Positions 23,901-35,100 of a stretch of 64,000 nt of DNA are shown here, piece by piece. The DNA comes from Corella eumyota (lineage: Eukaryota > Chordata > Ascidiacea > Phlebobranchia > Corellidae). Under the pieces are notes generated by a model that ran no database searches, was not told the DNA's origin, and saw only the letters and a list, made by a program, of their open reading frames with translations. The translations under genes were made by a program, and so were the position numbers. The stretch is from assembly GCA_963082875.1 (NCBI GenBank), contig OY720098.1, positions 21,452,001 to 21,516,000 of the forward strand. The letters are read 5' to 3'. Positions within the stretch are counted from its first letter, which is position 1; each line of letters opens with the position of its first letter.

Positions 23901-26900
23901 CTAATCAAATCTCAAGTGGTTCAACTCAGATACCTAACAATTCTATGATTTTAAACTTAACAACTTTTACTGAATCATATCGAGACAAATTAAATATAAT
24001 TAACAAGGCTTCAAATAGGACACAACTTGCAACAATTTTAACCAAAGCACCATCCCAAGATACAACTAATACAACAAAAACTAACAAAACACAACCAAAT
24101 AACAAGAACATAAATAAAACACTTCTTTCACTTAACTCAATTAACTTAACAACCGAAGCAAACATGACACAAACCAACTTAACAAGGACAAATTGTTTGA
24201 ATCAACTTTGCCACAACTTTGGATCTTGTATTCTGCATCGAGGTTGGTATTTTTATTTGTTTCAAGTTTTTCGTAAACTTTTTTTTCACGTTTAAAATTC
24301 GTTACCTCAACCGAGTCACGAGTTGTCTTTAACAGTTTGGTAAATTTTAAATTATAATTGCCCGATAATTATGCTGCTGATTAAGTGTTGGCTCAGCAGG
24401 AGTTCATGCCGTTTATAGCGCCTTACTTAAGGACGCTACAGCATGAGAGCAGTGGGGATCAAACCCAGGACCTCATGTAGTAAAGCCGTGTTCTAACCAC
24501 CATACCACATTGCCGATATTAAAATATATTTTAACTTTTATTACTATGGAAGTAAATGAATTAACCTCGCAAATATAATTTTTGTGTTAAGTTTTATTTA
24601 TTTAAATATTTTAGGCAAACATATTTGTTTGTGTAACATTGGTTGGGAAGGAAACAAATGTGAAATAAAAGACAACTCCATAATAGAAACTAAAACTTTA
24701 AAGTTTAAATATTTAAATATTCCAACTTTTGTTCATTTCAAACCTCGGTTTTCAATCAAAAATCAATTTGATTTTAAGTAAGTTTAGTTGTTTTAAATTG
24801 CTATAAAAACAATTTTGTAAAATTTTGTGTTAAATCTTCAAGTTTGTAATAACAATATATATATAATGGAGCTTATTGGACAATATATAAATATGTTTAA
24901 GTACTATTTGAAGGTCTACAAATTAAATAAAACTTCTGTATGTGGTGCATGGGTAAATATCCAGCACAAATATTAGTTGAGAGTTGCGACCATATTACAA
25001 CAATTCAAATTCAGCCTGTAGGGTGGGCTATGAACTTGTTTATTAAAAGTGTTTAATTTTAAGATGTCACAACTATTTGATTTTTTTTTTTTAATAATTA
25101 CAACAAAATTTATTTTTATTTTTACAGATTGAGGTTTTATGTTTACCAAAATATTTCTGATTGCGTTTTATTTTTTGCTGGAAATATTTCAGGAGATTCT
25201 GATTATTTTTTCCTTGGGATTAAAGATCAAAAAGTTTTTTTAGAGTGAGTTGAATAAATTAAAATTTTGTGTTCTAACTTCAACTAATTAAAACTTAACT
25301 GACAGCATGGTATAGTGTTCAGACCGCTTAACCTTACTACATGAGGCCATGTGTTCGATCTCTACTGCTCTTATGTTGTAGCGCCCTTGAGTAAGGTGGT
25401 ATTAATGATATAAACTTATGCTGAGCCAAAACCTAATCAGTAACATAATTATCAGGCAAATATGATCTATAATATCCCAAACTGCTTAAGGCGCCCCTGA
25501 GACAGGGTAACAAAAGTTACTCCATGTTTAGATCATGCATTCGACCTTACCACATCAAGGGTAAAGATATATAAACTAAAAAATTAGAGTGGCATTTTAT
25601 GTATAATATAAATATTTAAACATTAAATTACTTTGTTTTGTATAGATTTGACTTAGGCCAAGGACCTTTATTTATTGAAAGCAGTGAAGTTCAACCAAAA
25701 AAAGTTAACAAAGTTGTTGTATCAAGAAGTGGAAAATTTGGGTCTTTAACTTTAAACAACGAGGTAAGAATTGTGTTTTGGTGGTGGATGCATCAACCTA
25801 AACTTATTTAGGAATATCTTAAAGCTTAAAATAGAATGAATTATGTTTAACTATTAAAGGCTGTACTAGAAATTTTAATAATAGTCTTAAAGGTAAATTT
25901 TTACAGATCATTTAAATAATAATAAAAAGTAATTAAATTTAAAAAAATTGTTTTAGATTCCTGTATTAGGTAAATCCCCAGGTCACATGACTGAGTTAAA
26001 CTTGCCTAATCAATATTCCATCTATATTGGTGGTTTCCCTACTATGAGATCATTTGTAGGGGTTATTCTTGAACTTTCTTTTAAAGTTGATCAAGTTAAA
26101 ACGTGTCACCAACCTGTCAATCATCTTGAAGCTGTCAATCAACTTGGACCTGTCAATCAATTAAAACCTGTCAATCAACTTGGACCTGTCAATCAACTTG
26201 GACCTGTCAATCAATTTGGAGCTGTCAATCAAAAGGAGAAATGGATTGATCTTATTACTGAGTGTAAGTAGAAGATTTTGCTAATATATTGAACTTTTAT
26301 TTTATCAAAAATCTTATAAAAAATCCAACTGTTTAAAATGGAATTGTAAAAATGTTATGCTTTTTTCTATGCTTTTTTACCATGCTATTGAGTTAAATTC
26401 TTTTGGTTGAAATACTTTTACATTTTTGCAGACCAGTTTACAGGTCAGGGAGTGACGGGTTTTCAAGATATTTGCTCACACATGAACCCTTGTGAAAATA
26501 ACTTCCCATGTTTACAGCTAAACAACAGCACTTTTGAATGTTTGTGTAGTGGCTCATTTAGAGGAAGGTTTTGTGACACTTATGCCAACAAGTGTGACTC
26601 GGTGGCATGTGGCACTGGCACATGTGAAATAGTGGGGAGTAGGACTCTTTGCTTGTGCCCGTTAGGGTGGGGTGGTGACTCTTGTGACAAGGTAAATTAG
26701 TTTAAATCTTTAAAATATTTTTGGTATAAGAGTTTTAAGTCTTCAAATTAATCGGCAGCATGGTGAAGTTGTTTGAACACTTGACTTTACTACATGAGGT
26801 CCTGGGCTCGATCCCTACTGCTCTTATGCTGTTGTGCCCTTAAGTAAGGCATTATTAACGGCATAAACTCCTGCTGAGCCAGCACTTATTCAGTAGCTTG

Positions 26901-29900
26901 ATTATCGGGCAATTATAAACAATAATATCCCAAACTGCTAAAGACAACTCGAGACTGGGTCAGGGTAATAAATTCTACTCTGTTAAGGTCATGAATTTAA
27001 CTTTTCAACATTTGAAATAAATAAATATATGAAAATATAAAGAAAAGTATATATACTTAACTTCAAATATTAATATTTTAGAGAATTACAATCACTGATC
27101 CATTATTTAATGGAGATTTAAAATCCTGGATGAAAATCAATTCAACTGTAAGTTTGAGACGAAAATCTGACATTAAAATTCAATTTAAAACTGAGAGAAA
27201 AGATGGAACTTTATTTTATGTTGATTCAGAACAAATGTAAGTTTTGATTTGATTGTTTAAAAACAATAGGCATTCAAAACTGTAATGGTTAATCGTGTTT
27301 TTGAAATCCAATAAATTTGAAAACTTTTTTAAATGTTTTTATTTATTTATCCTCGATGTATAAAGATTGACTTCACAACCTAAACATAGAGTAACATCAG
27401 TTACCCTAACCCAGTCTCAAGTTGCCTGTGGCAGTTTGGGGTATTATAGATTATAATTGCCCAATAATTTATGCTGCTGATTGGTCTAAGGCTCAGCGGA
27501 AGTTCCTACCATTTATATTGCCTTACTCAAGAGTGCTAACATGAGAGCAGTGGAGATCGAACCCAGGACCTTATGTAGTTGGGGCCAGTGTTTTAAATAC
27601 TACTCCACGCAGACGATCAAATTTCACCAAAACTTCGTTTTAATTAGCTACTTTTTGGCAATTGTTGATTTGGTGTTATTTGTTTTAACTTTAAATTAAC
27701 TTGTTAGAAAAAATCAGAAACCAATATTTTATTTTTAGAGATAATTGTGATTTCTTGAGTTTATCACTGGCAGATTGGAAACTTAAGTTGAGTTTGAGTT
27801 TTGGTTTTAACTCATCTAAAGTCTTACAACATCCTCTTAAAATTAAACCAAATACTTGGTATCTGGTAAGTTGTTAAAACGTTAATTAATAAATTAAAAT
27901 AGAAATATTTTTTAATTTTTGTTAAATTTTAGGTGGCCGTCAAGCGATGGGAAAATAAAATTCATTTTAATGTGGAAACACTGGAAATGGAAACACTGGA
28001 ATCCAGGTTATTTAAATCAGGTAAATTCTAATTCATCTTGAATTTTAAAAAATGGTTTTAAAAGTTGTAAAAATCAAAATTTAAATCATTTATTTTTTAG
28101 AACCACTTTCCATCAACATAACCACAATTTTAACTGCATTGGATGTTTCACCTTACTTCTATATTGGGGGATTTCCCTTCACAACTGATCCAAGCATTAA
28201 TAATATTGGATTTACTGGTAATAGAAAAAGATTTTTAAATTATACTGAAAATAAAACTAATTTAGTTCTTTTAACCAGACAGTAGCTTTGTATAATAACC
28301 ATAAGGTCTTGTTTGGCTTAGCCAATGTGAAAAAATGTGAACATTTGGACAACTTACGTAACTAATAAAACAAAGCTGCTATAGAATTTTAAATGTGCTA
28401 AAAAATTTATATTATTGTTCACAATTTTTGGCAGTCAAATTGGATATATTTCTAAAATGGGTTCAGGTGTTTGTTCATCGAATGAAAAACATCTATATAC
28501 AGGGAACGAAATAACGGGTCGCTATTTGCTAAAAGCGAATCGTTTTTTAAAATTAGCGAATCGTTTTTTACAAATATATTAGAAATAGCGAATCAACCAA
28601 AAAAGGTTCAGGGAATATTAAAACTTTTGTGTGTATTTGTGTATTTTTCGATCTATTTTAAACCGGTTTCGAACTATTTAATTACATCAACATAATCTTG
28701 CGTAAATGTAGGTTACTATAGGGCATTTAATAACAATAACTTTCCATGTTTGGCAATGCGTAAACATCACTCTCGGGTTCGTTTAGTTATTGCGCAATTT
28801 TTTAAATGCATAACACAGCTTTAAAGTAATCAAAAATGTATCGTTTTTTGTGCAAAATATTCTTAACGATTGTTTAACAATAAGTTACGTTTTAAAAATG
28901 CCACGCAACGCATCAAGTGTTACAAAAAAACGAAGATTATGACTTGAACCTAATAATTACTCTAAAAATGCGACCTCATTTTTAGCGAATCGTTTTTTAA
29001 ACGTTAATTCGTACCCTGATATATAATGAAGCTTACTTAACGATATATATTTGTATATCCTATTATAGACCTACAAAATAATTAAAACTGCCATTTGTGG
29101 TGTGCAGGTAAATTATCACTGGCAAATATTAGTTAAAAGTTGCAACCATGTTATGACAAATAACATTCTGACCATAGGGGGGCTATTTACTAGTAATTAT
29201 TAATCAAGTATTAGTAACTGGTTGATAGTCTTATGGACTAAACTTAACTTTTTTGGGTGTTTTTTAAGGTTGTATTAGAGAACTGATTATAAACGATGTG
29301 TTTATCAATCTTGATTACTACCAAAGTGATGACATCACTCTGACATCATCAAATATTATGACATCATCTAATGTGAGAGATTGTGGCGGGAACTTTTGTG
29401 GATTTCAAACTTGTAAAAATAACGGGACTTGTTACGAAAAAAGATATAAATGTAAACATTTTTTGTTAATTACCAAGAACTAATTAATTTATTCTCAATT
29501 ATTTTTAATTTAAATTTAACTTTTTGTTACTCCAAAAAATTTTGATTTTAACGGATTATTTATTTATGACATCACAGTTGATTGTTCTTGCTCCCCCGAG
29601 TGGTTGGAACCTCGTTGCTCAAAATATCGGGATTGTGAAAGTTGCAAGAATAATTCAACTTGCTCTCTACTACCTCATGTGGCATGTGAATGTAGTTGGG
29701 GTTGGTCGGGGAGGTATTGTGATATCATAGAAGGGTCATTGTTGGGTAACAATGAAAAGGTTGGGTTTGGAAAGAGATCTTATGCAAGGTTAATTTTTAA
29801 TTTTAAGTAAAATTATTTAATTTTTTTTTTAAATCTTTAACCCCGACATGTAAAGGTTGATCCCACAAACCATAGAGTAACAACCGTTACCCCAACCCAG

Positions 29901-31561
29901 TCCCAAATGGCCTGTTGCAGTTTGGGATATTATTGATTATAATTGCCCGGTAATTATACTGCTGATTAAGTGCTTGTCCAGCAGGAGGTCGTACCGTTTA
30001 TAGCGCCTTACTCAAGGGCACTACAGTATGAGATCAGTGGGGATTGAACCCAGGACCTCATTTAGTGTAGGGAGTGTTCTTAATTTTATAAGAAATTATT
30101 AAATTATTGTTCTAGGTTTCCAATCAAGTTCAATTCAACCAAAGAAACGAAATTAAATTTTAAATTTAAAACAAGAACAAAAAATGGATTGATTTTCTGG
30201 TTAGGGGATTTTCCCTTCCCTGATAACGATCATTTTGGAATGGGATTGGAGAATGGAAAAATGAAGGTGGGATTTTATTGTGGAATATAAAAAAGATTTA
30301 AGAACGTTAAAATAAGAAAAAGGCTGTTTTTAAAGCCCATAGTGGACAATATGCATTGCTATTAGCAACATCTATTTACTGATAATTGGTCCAGTAGTAT
30401 ATTGGTCATGTTATTGGACTACAAACCAAAAGGTTTCGGGTTCAAGTCGCACCAGTGCCACATTTTTTTACCCTTAAGCGTTTATAGATAGCTTAAACAT
30501 GTTACAACAGAACACTCAATAAAATCTAAAAACCTATCACTTTAAGGTGATATGGGTAAAAATATCTACTGATATGTAGGGCAATCAATAGTTGACCCTC
30601 GTTGCACACCATTGAGCTGGGTTGTTTTAAAAACGTTTTTTCTTTAATGTTCAATATTTCTTTAAGTTTAAACTTTTAGGTGCATTGTCGACATATTCTA
30701 GTAACTTTAACAATAACTTACTTACTTATTGCATAGTAATGGTTGAAATTAAATATTTTAGCTAGTGCATAAATACTTAATATTAATTAGTTTTATATTT
30801 TAGGTTTCAGTGCAATTAGGATATGGTTTTAATGACAAACAAGTAATGATGACATCACAAACATTCAACAATGATGAATGGCACCATGTTCAAATCTATA
30901 GAAATAAAAAACAAACAAATATTTTGATCGATGAAAAGATTAATCTTGAAATCTTGATCAAGGTGCAACAATCAACCAATCAGAATTAATGTTTAACCGG
31001 GGGCGTGGTGTAGTGGTAAGAACACTTGCTACACCACACATGAGGTCGTGGGTTTAATCCCTGTTGCTTTTATGCTGTAGTGCCCTTAAGTAAGGCGTTA
31101 TAAACGGTACGAACTCCTGCTAAGTCAGCACTTAATCAGCAGCATAATTATCGGGCAATTATATTCTATAATATCCCAAACTGACAAAGTCAACTCGAGA
31201 CTGGGTCAGAGTAACTGATGTTACTCTATGTTTAGATTGCGCATTCGACTTTCCCACATCGAGGATAAATTTTTACACCGAAAATAATGTAAAAAAATTA
31301 AATTTTATTTTATTTTAAAAATATGAGGTTTTTTTGCTACATTTTTACACAATTTTATTTTTTAAGGTTCCATTTAATGAGTTAAACCAAGTTTCGTTTC
31401 TACATCTTGGTGGTTTTGGTCGCTCGATGTCAGTAGATAGTCGGAGTTTTGAAATTTTTCAAGATAATTTTCAAGGTTGTTTTTCTGACCTTGAAGTTGA
31501 GGATAAAATGCTATTGTTCACTGATTGTGATGTCACAGAAAATATTTTGCCTTGCTTTTAA
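14972..31561 (+). CDS. EYS: Secreted EGF/laminin-G protein with EYS (eyes shut) architecture (27 exons, about 2125 aa)
   Basis: Exons: 14972-15182, 15728-15793, 15920-16066, 16635-16761, 17380-17466, 17871-18036, 18407-18774, 19834-19955, 20346-20570, 20739-20978, 21423-21610, 22004-22159, 22319-24242, 24615-24777, 25128-25244, 25646-25763, 25957-26263, 26432-26691, 27082-27236, 27739-27865, 27933-28020, 28101-28217, 29269-29451, 29578-29788, 30116-30266, 30804-30962, 31367-31561; phases agree throughout (6378 nt). Residues 1-21 are a signal peptide. About 12 EGF domains span residues 165-700, then a roughly 600-residue Asn/Thr-rich linker, one EGF, LamG1, two EGFs, LamG2, two EGFs, LamG3. 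There is no transmembrane segment. This order, with the glycosylated linker between the EGF block and alternating LamG/EGF, is that of EYS/spacemaker, an extracellular photoreceptor matrix protein. Crumbs (three LamG, but a membrane anchor and short tail) is the main alternative. Confidence 0.82.
15410..15690 (-). mobile_element. SINE family B copy, diverged
   Basis: Shares the ACCTTAAGGTGATAG start, the TTTAAGCT...GGGCTCA segment and the GTGTGGCATTG...CGAACC segment with the copy at 58945. It lies in EYS intron 1. Confidence 0.6.
16201..16488 (+). mobile_element. tRNA-derived SINE (family A), full-length copy
   Basis: Family description: the tRNA-like head GGCAGCGTGGTGTAGTGGT holds an A-box-like segment and a B box near GGTTCAATCC. 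It is followed by a unique body (GCTGTAGCGCCCTTAAGTAAGG, TCAGCAGC, CAACTCGAGACTGGGTCGG) and a GAGGATAAA-plus-A-rich tail, about 280 bp in all. This copy is in EYS intron 3. Confidence 0.88.
16530..16595 (+). mobile_element. SINE A, 3' fragment
   Basis: Only the CGAGACTGGGTCGGAGTAAC body end and tail are present, directly behind the copy at 16201-16488. Confidence 0.75.
17515..17800 (+). mobile_element. SINE A copy
   Basis: Complete head, body and A-rich tail in EYS intron 5. Confidence 0.85.
18217..18380 (-). mobile_element. MITE family M copy
   Basis: Family M is about 170-200 bp, starting TATAATGRAGCTTA and containing TGTCCAATTTATAGGCTTAT and GCAAATATTAGTTGAGAGTTG on the reference strand. 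This copy is the reverse orientation, in EYS intron 6. Confidence 0.6.
18997..19566. repeat. 80-bp tandem array, seven copies
   Basis: The motif GGTGTGTTTAAGCTATCTGT recurs at exact 80-bp steps, ending at 19020, 19100, 19180, 19260, 19340, 19420 and 19500. The unit is the 3' portion of the second tRNA-like SINE (family B, see 58945). It lies in EYS intron 7. Confidence 0.92.
19991..20258 (-). mobile_element. SINE A copy
   Basis: Reverse orientation; tail complement ATCTTTATCCTTGATGTGG at its left edge; EYS intron 8. Confidence 0.85.
21071..21340 (-). mobile_element. SINE A copy
   Basis: Reverse orientation, EYS intron 10. An open frame that reads on from exon 10 into it is a read-through artefact. 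Confidence 0.82.
21690..21895 (+). mobile_element. SINE A copy with internal deletion
   Basis: The tRNA-like head joins directly to the ATTATCGGGCAATTATAATC body part; EYS intron 11. Confidence 0.78.
22319..24242 (+). other. Giant EYS exon coding the sequon-rich linker
   Basis: One open exon of 1924 nt. After a GFLCEIK that closes the preceding EGF, nearly all of its 641 codons form a linker made of Asn, Thr, Ser, Lys, Leu and Ile, with about 49 N-x-S/T sequons counted by eye and no cysteine until the next EGF starts (NCLNQLC). Expected to be heavily N-glycosylated and extended. In EYS homologues a low-complexity glycosylated region occupies the same place. Confidence 0.85.
24301..24516 (-). 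mobile_element. SINE A copy, lacking the tail end
   Basis: Reverse orientation, begins within the CGAGTCACGAGTTG body segment; EYS intron 13. Confidence 0.78.
24861..25035 (+). mobile_element. MITE family M copy
   Basis: Starts TATAATGGAGCTTATTGG and ends near GGGTGGGCTA; EYS intron 14. Confidence 0.6.
25301..25575 (+). mobile_element. SINE A copy, diverged
   Basis: Head GACAGCATGGTATAGTGTTC; EYS intron 15. Confidence 0.75.
26107..26232 (+). repeat. 18-bp in-frame coding minisatellite in LamG1
   Basis: About seven units coding PVNQLG-type hexapeptides ([20 protein letters not shown] and so on), in EYS exon 17, just behind the TCH cysteine of the LamG domain. An 18-bp period keeps the frame, so copy number can change without breaking the protein. 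Confidence 0.9.
26753..27030 (+). mobile_element. SINE A copy
   Basis: Forward copy in EYS intron 18. Confidence 0.82.
27346..27617 (-). mobile_element. SINE A copy
   Basis: Reverse copy in EYS intron 19. Confidence 0.82.
28500..29018. mobile_element. hAT-like MITE with CAGGG ends
   Basis: The left end CAGGGAACGAAATAACG and the inverse of the right end (CAGGGTACGAATTAACG) differ at two of 17 positions. The interior repeats GCGAATCGTTTTTTA several times and has no coding frame. It ends directly against a family M MITE in EYS intron 22. Confidence 0.65.
29021..29190 (+). mobile_element. MITE family M copy
   Basis: Starts ATATAATGAAGCTTA, ends near ATAGGGGGGCTAT; EYS intron 22. Confidence 0.6.
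29835..30080 (-). mobile_element. SINE A copy, head incomplete
   Basis: Reverse copy in EYS intron 24. Confidence 0.78.
30385..30545 (+). mobile_element. SINE family B copy
   Basis: Forward copy with the B-box-like TTTCGGGTTCAAGTCGCACC; EYS intron 25. Confidence 0.65.
30999..31275 (+). mobile_element. SINE A copy
   Basis: Forward copy in EYS intron 26. Confidence 0.85.
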
Positions 31562-31652
31562 TTATTTTTGTAATTTATGTTTTTTTTAATTTTAAACTTT
31601 TGCACAACTATTTTATTTGCCTTTTTATTACTTTTTTTTAATAATTATTTTT

Positions 31653-31658
31653 AATAAA
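31653..31658 (+). terminator. Polyadenylation signal AATAAA of the EYS-like gene
   Basis: First canonical hexamer after the stop codon, about 92 nt downstream. Confidence 0.5.
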
Positions 31659-31679
31659 ATTAATAATTATTTAATTTTT

Positions 31680-31949
31680 TTAGATGTGTTTTATATTTTT
31701 AAGTGTTTTTTTATTAAATTTATTATTGTTTAGTTGTTTTATTTTCACATTCCATTCCAGTGTTTCCATATCACAACCCAGTGTTTCCAGATTGAAATAT
31801 GATATATGATTTCTATTGTTCTTTGTTGTTATGACTCCTGCCCAGCTTTGATGTAATTTATTTTCATTGAAATTTGAAACTGTTTGAATTAGTTTAAATG
31901 GCAGAGAGTTGGTAGGTTTAATATTTAAACCTTTTAATCGTGTTAATAT
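31680..31949 (-). CDS. Open 89-codon LamG-like exon relic, opposite strand
   Basis: Behind a good acceptor (TTTTTTATTTCAG ending at 31950) the - strand stays open for 89 codons in AT-rich DNA. It contains NENKLHQSW, an ITTKNN turn and LETLGCDMETLEWN. The string ATGGAAACACTGGAAT is shared exactly with EYS exon 21 (27933-28020), which codes the matching [11 protein letters not shown]. It may be an inverted duplicate of a LamG exon, now orphaned between the EYS and NHR genes. No start codon or partner exon was found. Confidence 0.35.
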   Translation of the reverse strand: MLTRLKGLNIKPTNSLPFKLIQTVSNFNENKLHQSWAGVITTKNNRNHISYFNLETLGCDMETLEWNVKIKQLNNNKFNKKTLKNIKHI

Positions 31950-32187
31950 CTGAAATAAAAAACTTTAAATTTATTTAATTTGGTGAATAATTAACTTTAA
32001 GTAATTAAAGATTTGTTTCATCAATTAATTAAAGTAAATGTTCGTTTTAAAGTAGATATTTCTTCAATATTTTAGCTAGTTTAGGTTTAGAAGTTTATAA
32101 TACGCGAGGAATTTTAGTTTTAAATTCTTAATTTGTACGAAAAGTTATTTTTCTATTTTTAAGAGCTAGCAGTGTTTCCAAACAATT

Positions 32188-35100
32188 ATGAGTTGCAGGG
32201 TTGCCAAATTTGTTCGCCCCCAAACTCCAGCATTCTTCGACGACCAATCGACTTTAACAAGCACCACAGGGTAAGATTAACTTTAACCACTCGATATGGT
32301 AAAAAAGTGTTTTCAACGAATTGTTAAATTTAGTGATGGCAACCCTGGCACGTGGCGCCCGAAAGCGCCGAATGACGTCAGACATCGATCGAGTGTCGTC
32401 AGCGGTTGGGTGACGATCCCGCGGAGCGTTGTCATGGCAACCACGTTGGATCAGAAACATCAGCGGTCGTTGTCTCGCGGTAACCTGGCAACCGTGGCTG
32501 ACGTCATCAACACCAAACAACGTATCATGACGTCATTAAAGGAGAAGAATCGACATCTGACGTCACGGGGAAGACCCAAACCAGGTTGAACTAAAATAAG
32601 TTACAGTTCACGAGTTTTTCTTGTTGATTTTGTTACGTCATAACGTAATGACGTCACTGGGTTTACTTTTTCTAAAGTTTGTTATTCTCTCTAAGTTTAA
32701 TAAATTGTGTTCAGATGTTGCAAGAAAACCGAAGCAGAAAATAAAGAAAGATTATTTTCAAGGTTTAAGGGTCGAACACTTGATGGCGATCAAGGGACTG
32801 GCTGAAAACGCCGCGAATTTGAATCAAGAAAGGTTGTGACGTCATTTGCTTAATTATAACGTTTTATAATGACGTCATAATAATTGTTTTGTTATTCTAG
32901 ATACAAAGTTGTTCCGTCGACAAAAGCTGATCAAGATTACAACGAAGGATTAAAGTAAGTGACGTTATAATACCTATAACTTTAAAACATATATGACGTA
33001 ATAATTAAACAACACAAAAATTATTTTTTTAAACTTTGATAAAAGTTTATTTTATGACGTCATTGATAACTTATGACGTTATAAATTTTGTTAATTAATT
33101 GTTCATCATAGTCCAACATTTGATCACGTGACCGAGCACGTGGTCAAGGAGGCAACCAGCATAGAAGGGGCTTACCCGAAGTGGAAACAAAGTTTTGTTC
33201 CCCCTTCTACGTCATTATCGTTTTACTCACGTGACAACGCACGTGACTGTGACGATTTAGAGGTAAAAGCAGAAATTATTTTTTAATTAAATTAATGAAA
33301 TTAAAAAACTTTTATTCTAAAATTAGAAAGAAAACATTCCTAAAAAGTCTGCTCGGAGACTACAGCGCCCGTTCACGGCTGATTCGAGTCTAAGATCGCA
33401 GAGTGACAAAGCATCGAAAGTTAGTCTCTATCGTCCACAAACAGCCTCAACCATCTCTAGCGGAACAGGTGACGTCATGTTAGTTACGTCATAAGGTCGA
33501 CGAGCAGTTTTTTGTTCATTTAGATTAATATTAAATCATTACAACAACTGACCTTTAGTAACTGCCATTTATTTTAAAGGTATATAAGTAAAGATATATA
33601 TAATTTAATTCGTCAAAAAAACAATATAGTTTTAAATTATCTTTTTTTTGTATATATATTTATCCGCGACGTGGGAAGGTCAACTTAACAACCTTAACAT
33701 AGAGTAACATTTGTTACCCTGATCCAGTTTTTATGGATTTTAATTGCCCGATAATTATGCTGCTGATTAAGTGCTGGCTCAGCAGGAGTTTATACCGTTT
33801 ATAGCGCATTACTTAAGGGCGCTACAACATAAGAGCAGTGGGGATTAAACCCACGACCTCATGGTGGTGTAGCAAATGTTCTTACCACTACAACCAAAAC
33901 TTTAATTTCTTAGCCCGTAAAACTAAGCACGAACGCCGAAAATACAAGTGGGAAAAATCCCCTGAACTGAGAGGTTTGCTACCAGGGTATCCCCCCAGAG
34001 TGATACGAAACAAAACTAACAAAGATCACATGACCTTGGAACGAGGAAGAAGGTCAAATATTTTGTATTATCTTTTGAATTGTGATGTCATAATTGTTCT
34101 TAAAGTGAAGTTTTATTAAATATTTATAAGGTGACGTCACATAGATTGCCTTAAATTAACATTTTACGTCACAGAGCACAACTTTGTTTGACAATTAACT
34201 ATTATTATTACACTACGTGCAGGCCGATTATGACGTCATATACTAAATGGTTTCCAGTTTCCTTCAATGGAGAACTGAGAGGCGGTCACGTGACATTTAG
34301 TAGCGACAAGTATGGTTACTTAAGTGTGGCGCATTATGGTGACTTGTGCCACTCTTTAAACGGTGGCATGGCGGTGATGGAACAACCTCTACTGGTTGGA
34401 GATAAAGTTATGGTGGGTTATTTATAGAAATTAATTTTGTGTTTAACTTTTATGTCGCCCCTTAGCTTTTTGTAGTGGTTAGAACACCTGGCTTTACTAC
34501 ATAATGGTTATGTGTTCAATCCCCACTGCTCTTGTGTTCTAGTGACTTTAAGCCAGATGTTATAAGAACTTCCCCTCAGCCAACATCAGCACTTAATTAG
34601 CAGCATAATTTTTGGGCAATTATAACTTATATAACATCCCAAACTGCCACAGGCAACTCGAGACTGGGTCGAAGTAACTGATGTTATTCTATGTTTAAGT
34701 CGCGAAGTTGCCCTTTCTACATCGAACATAAAAGAGTAATAATTTAAACTTGTGATCTTCTAATTTCTGTGTTTTTGACTATGTGAACAAATGTTTGCAC
34801 TTCTATTTATAGATTTTTTTTACTATTTAAAAACAAAATTGTATTTTTAGTTAAAAATCTTAGCCACGGATCGACGAAAGGATCTTTTTTATTTTGCAAT
34901 AAGTTCAAAAACTGACAAAAACGAGCCAGAAATCCCTAAAAATCGACTCAGAAGCCGTCCTAATGGAGACTCCACAGCATCATCTAGCGGTTGGGTATTT
35001 TCCAACGAAATTCAAAATATCAAAGCTGGCGATGAGTTGACGATCACCTTTGATTCGTTGGTATTTTAATTTAATTTTTAAGGGATTTGTGTGTAGAAAC

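Noticed and set aside
14972-31561. Crumbs as first choice for the EGF/LamG gene
   Set aside because: No transmembrane helix or PDZ-binding cytoplasmic tail, paired EGFs between LamG domains, and a long glycosylated linker favour EYS; not fully excluded.
32254-32520. - strand frame of 88 codons
   Set aside because: Shadow of NHR gene exon 2, whose + strand reading has matched splice sites and phase.
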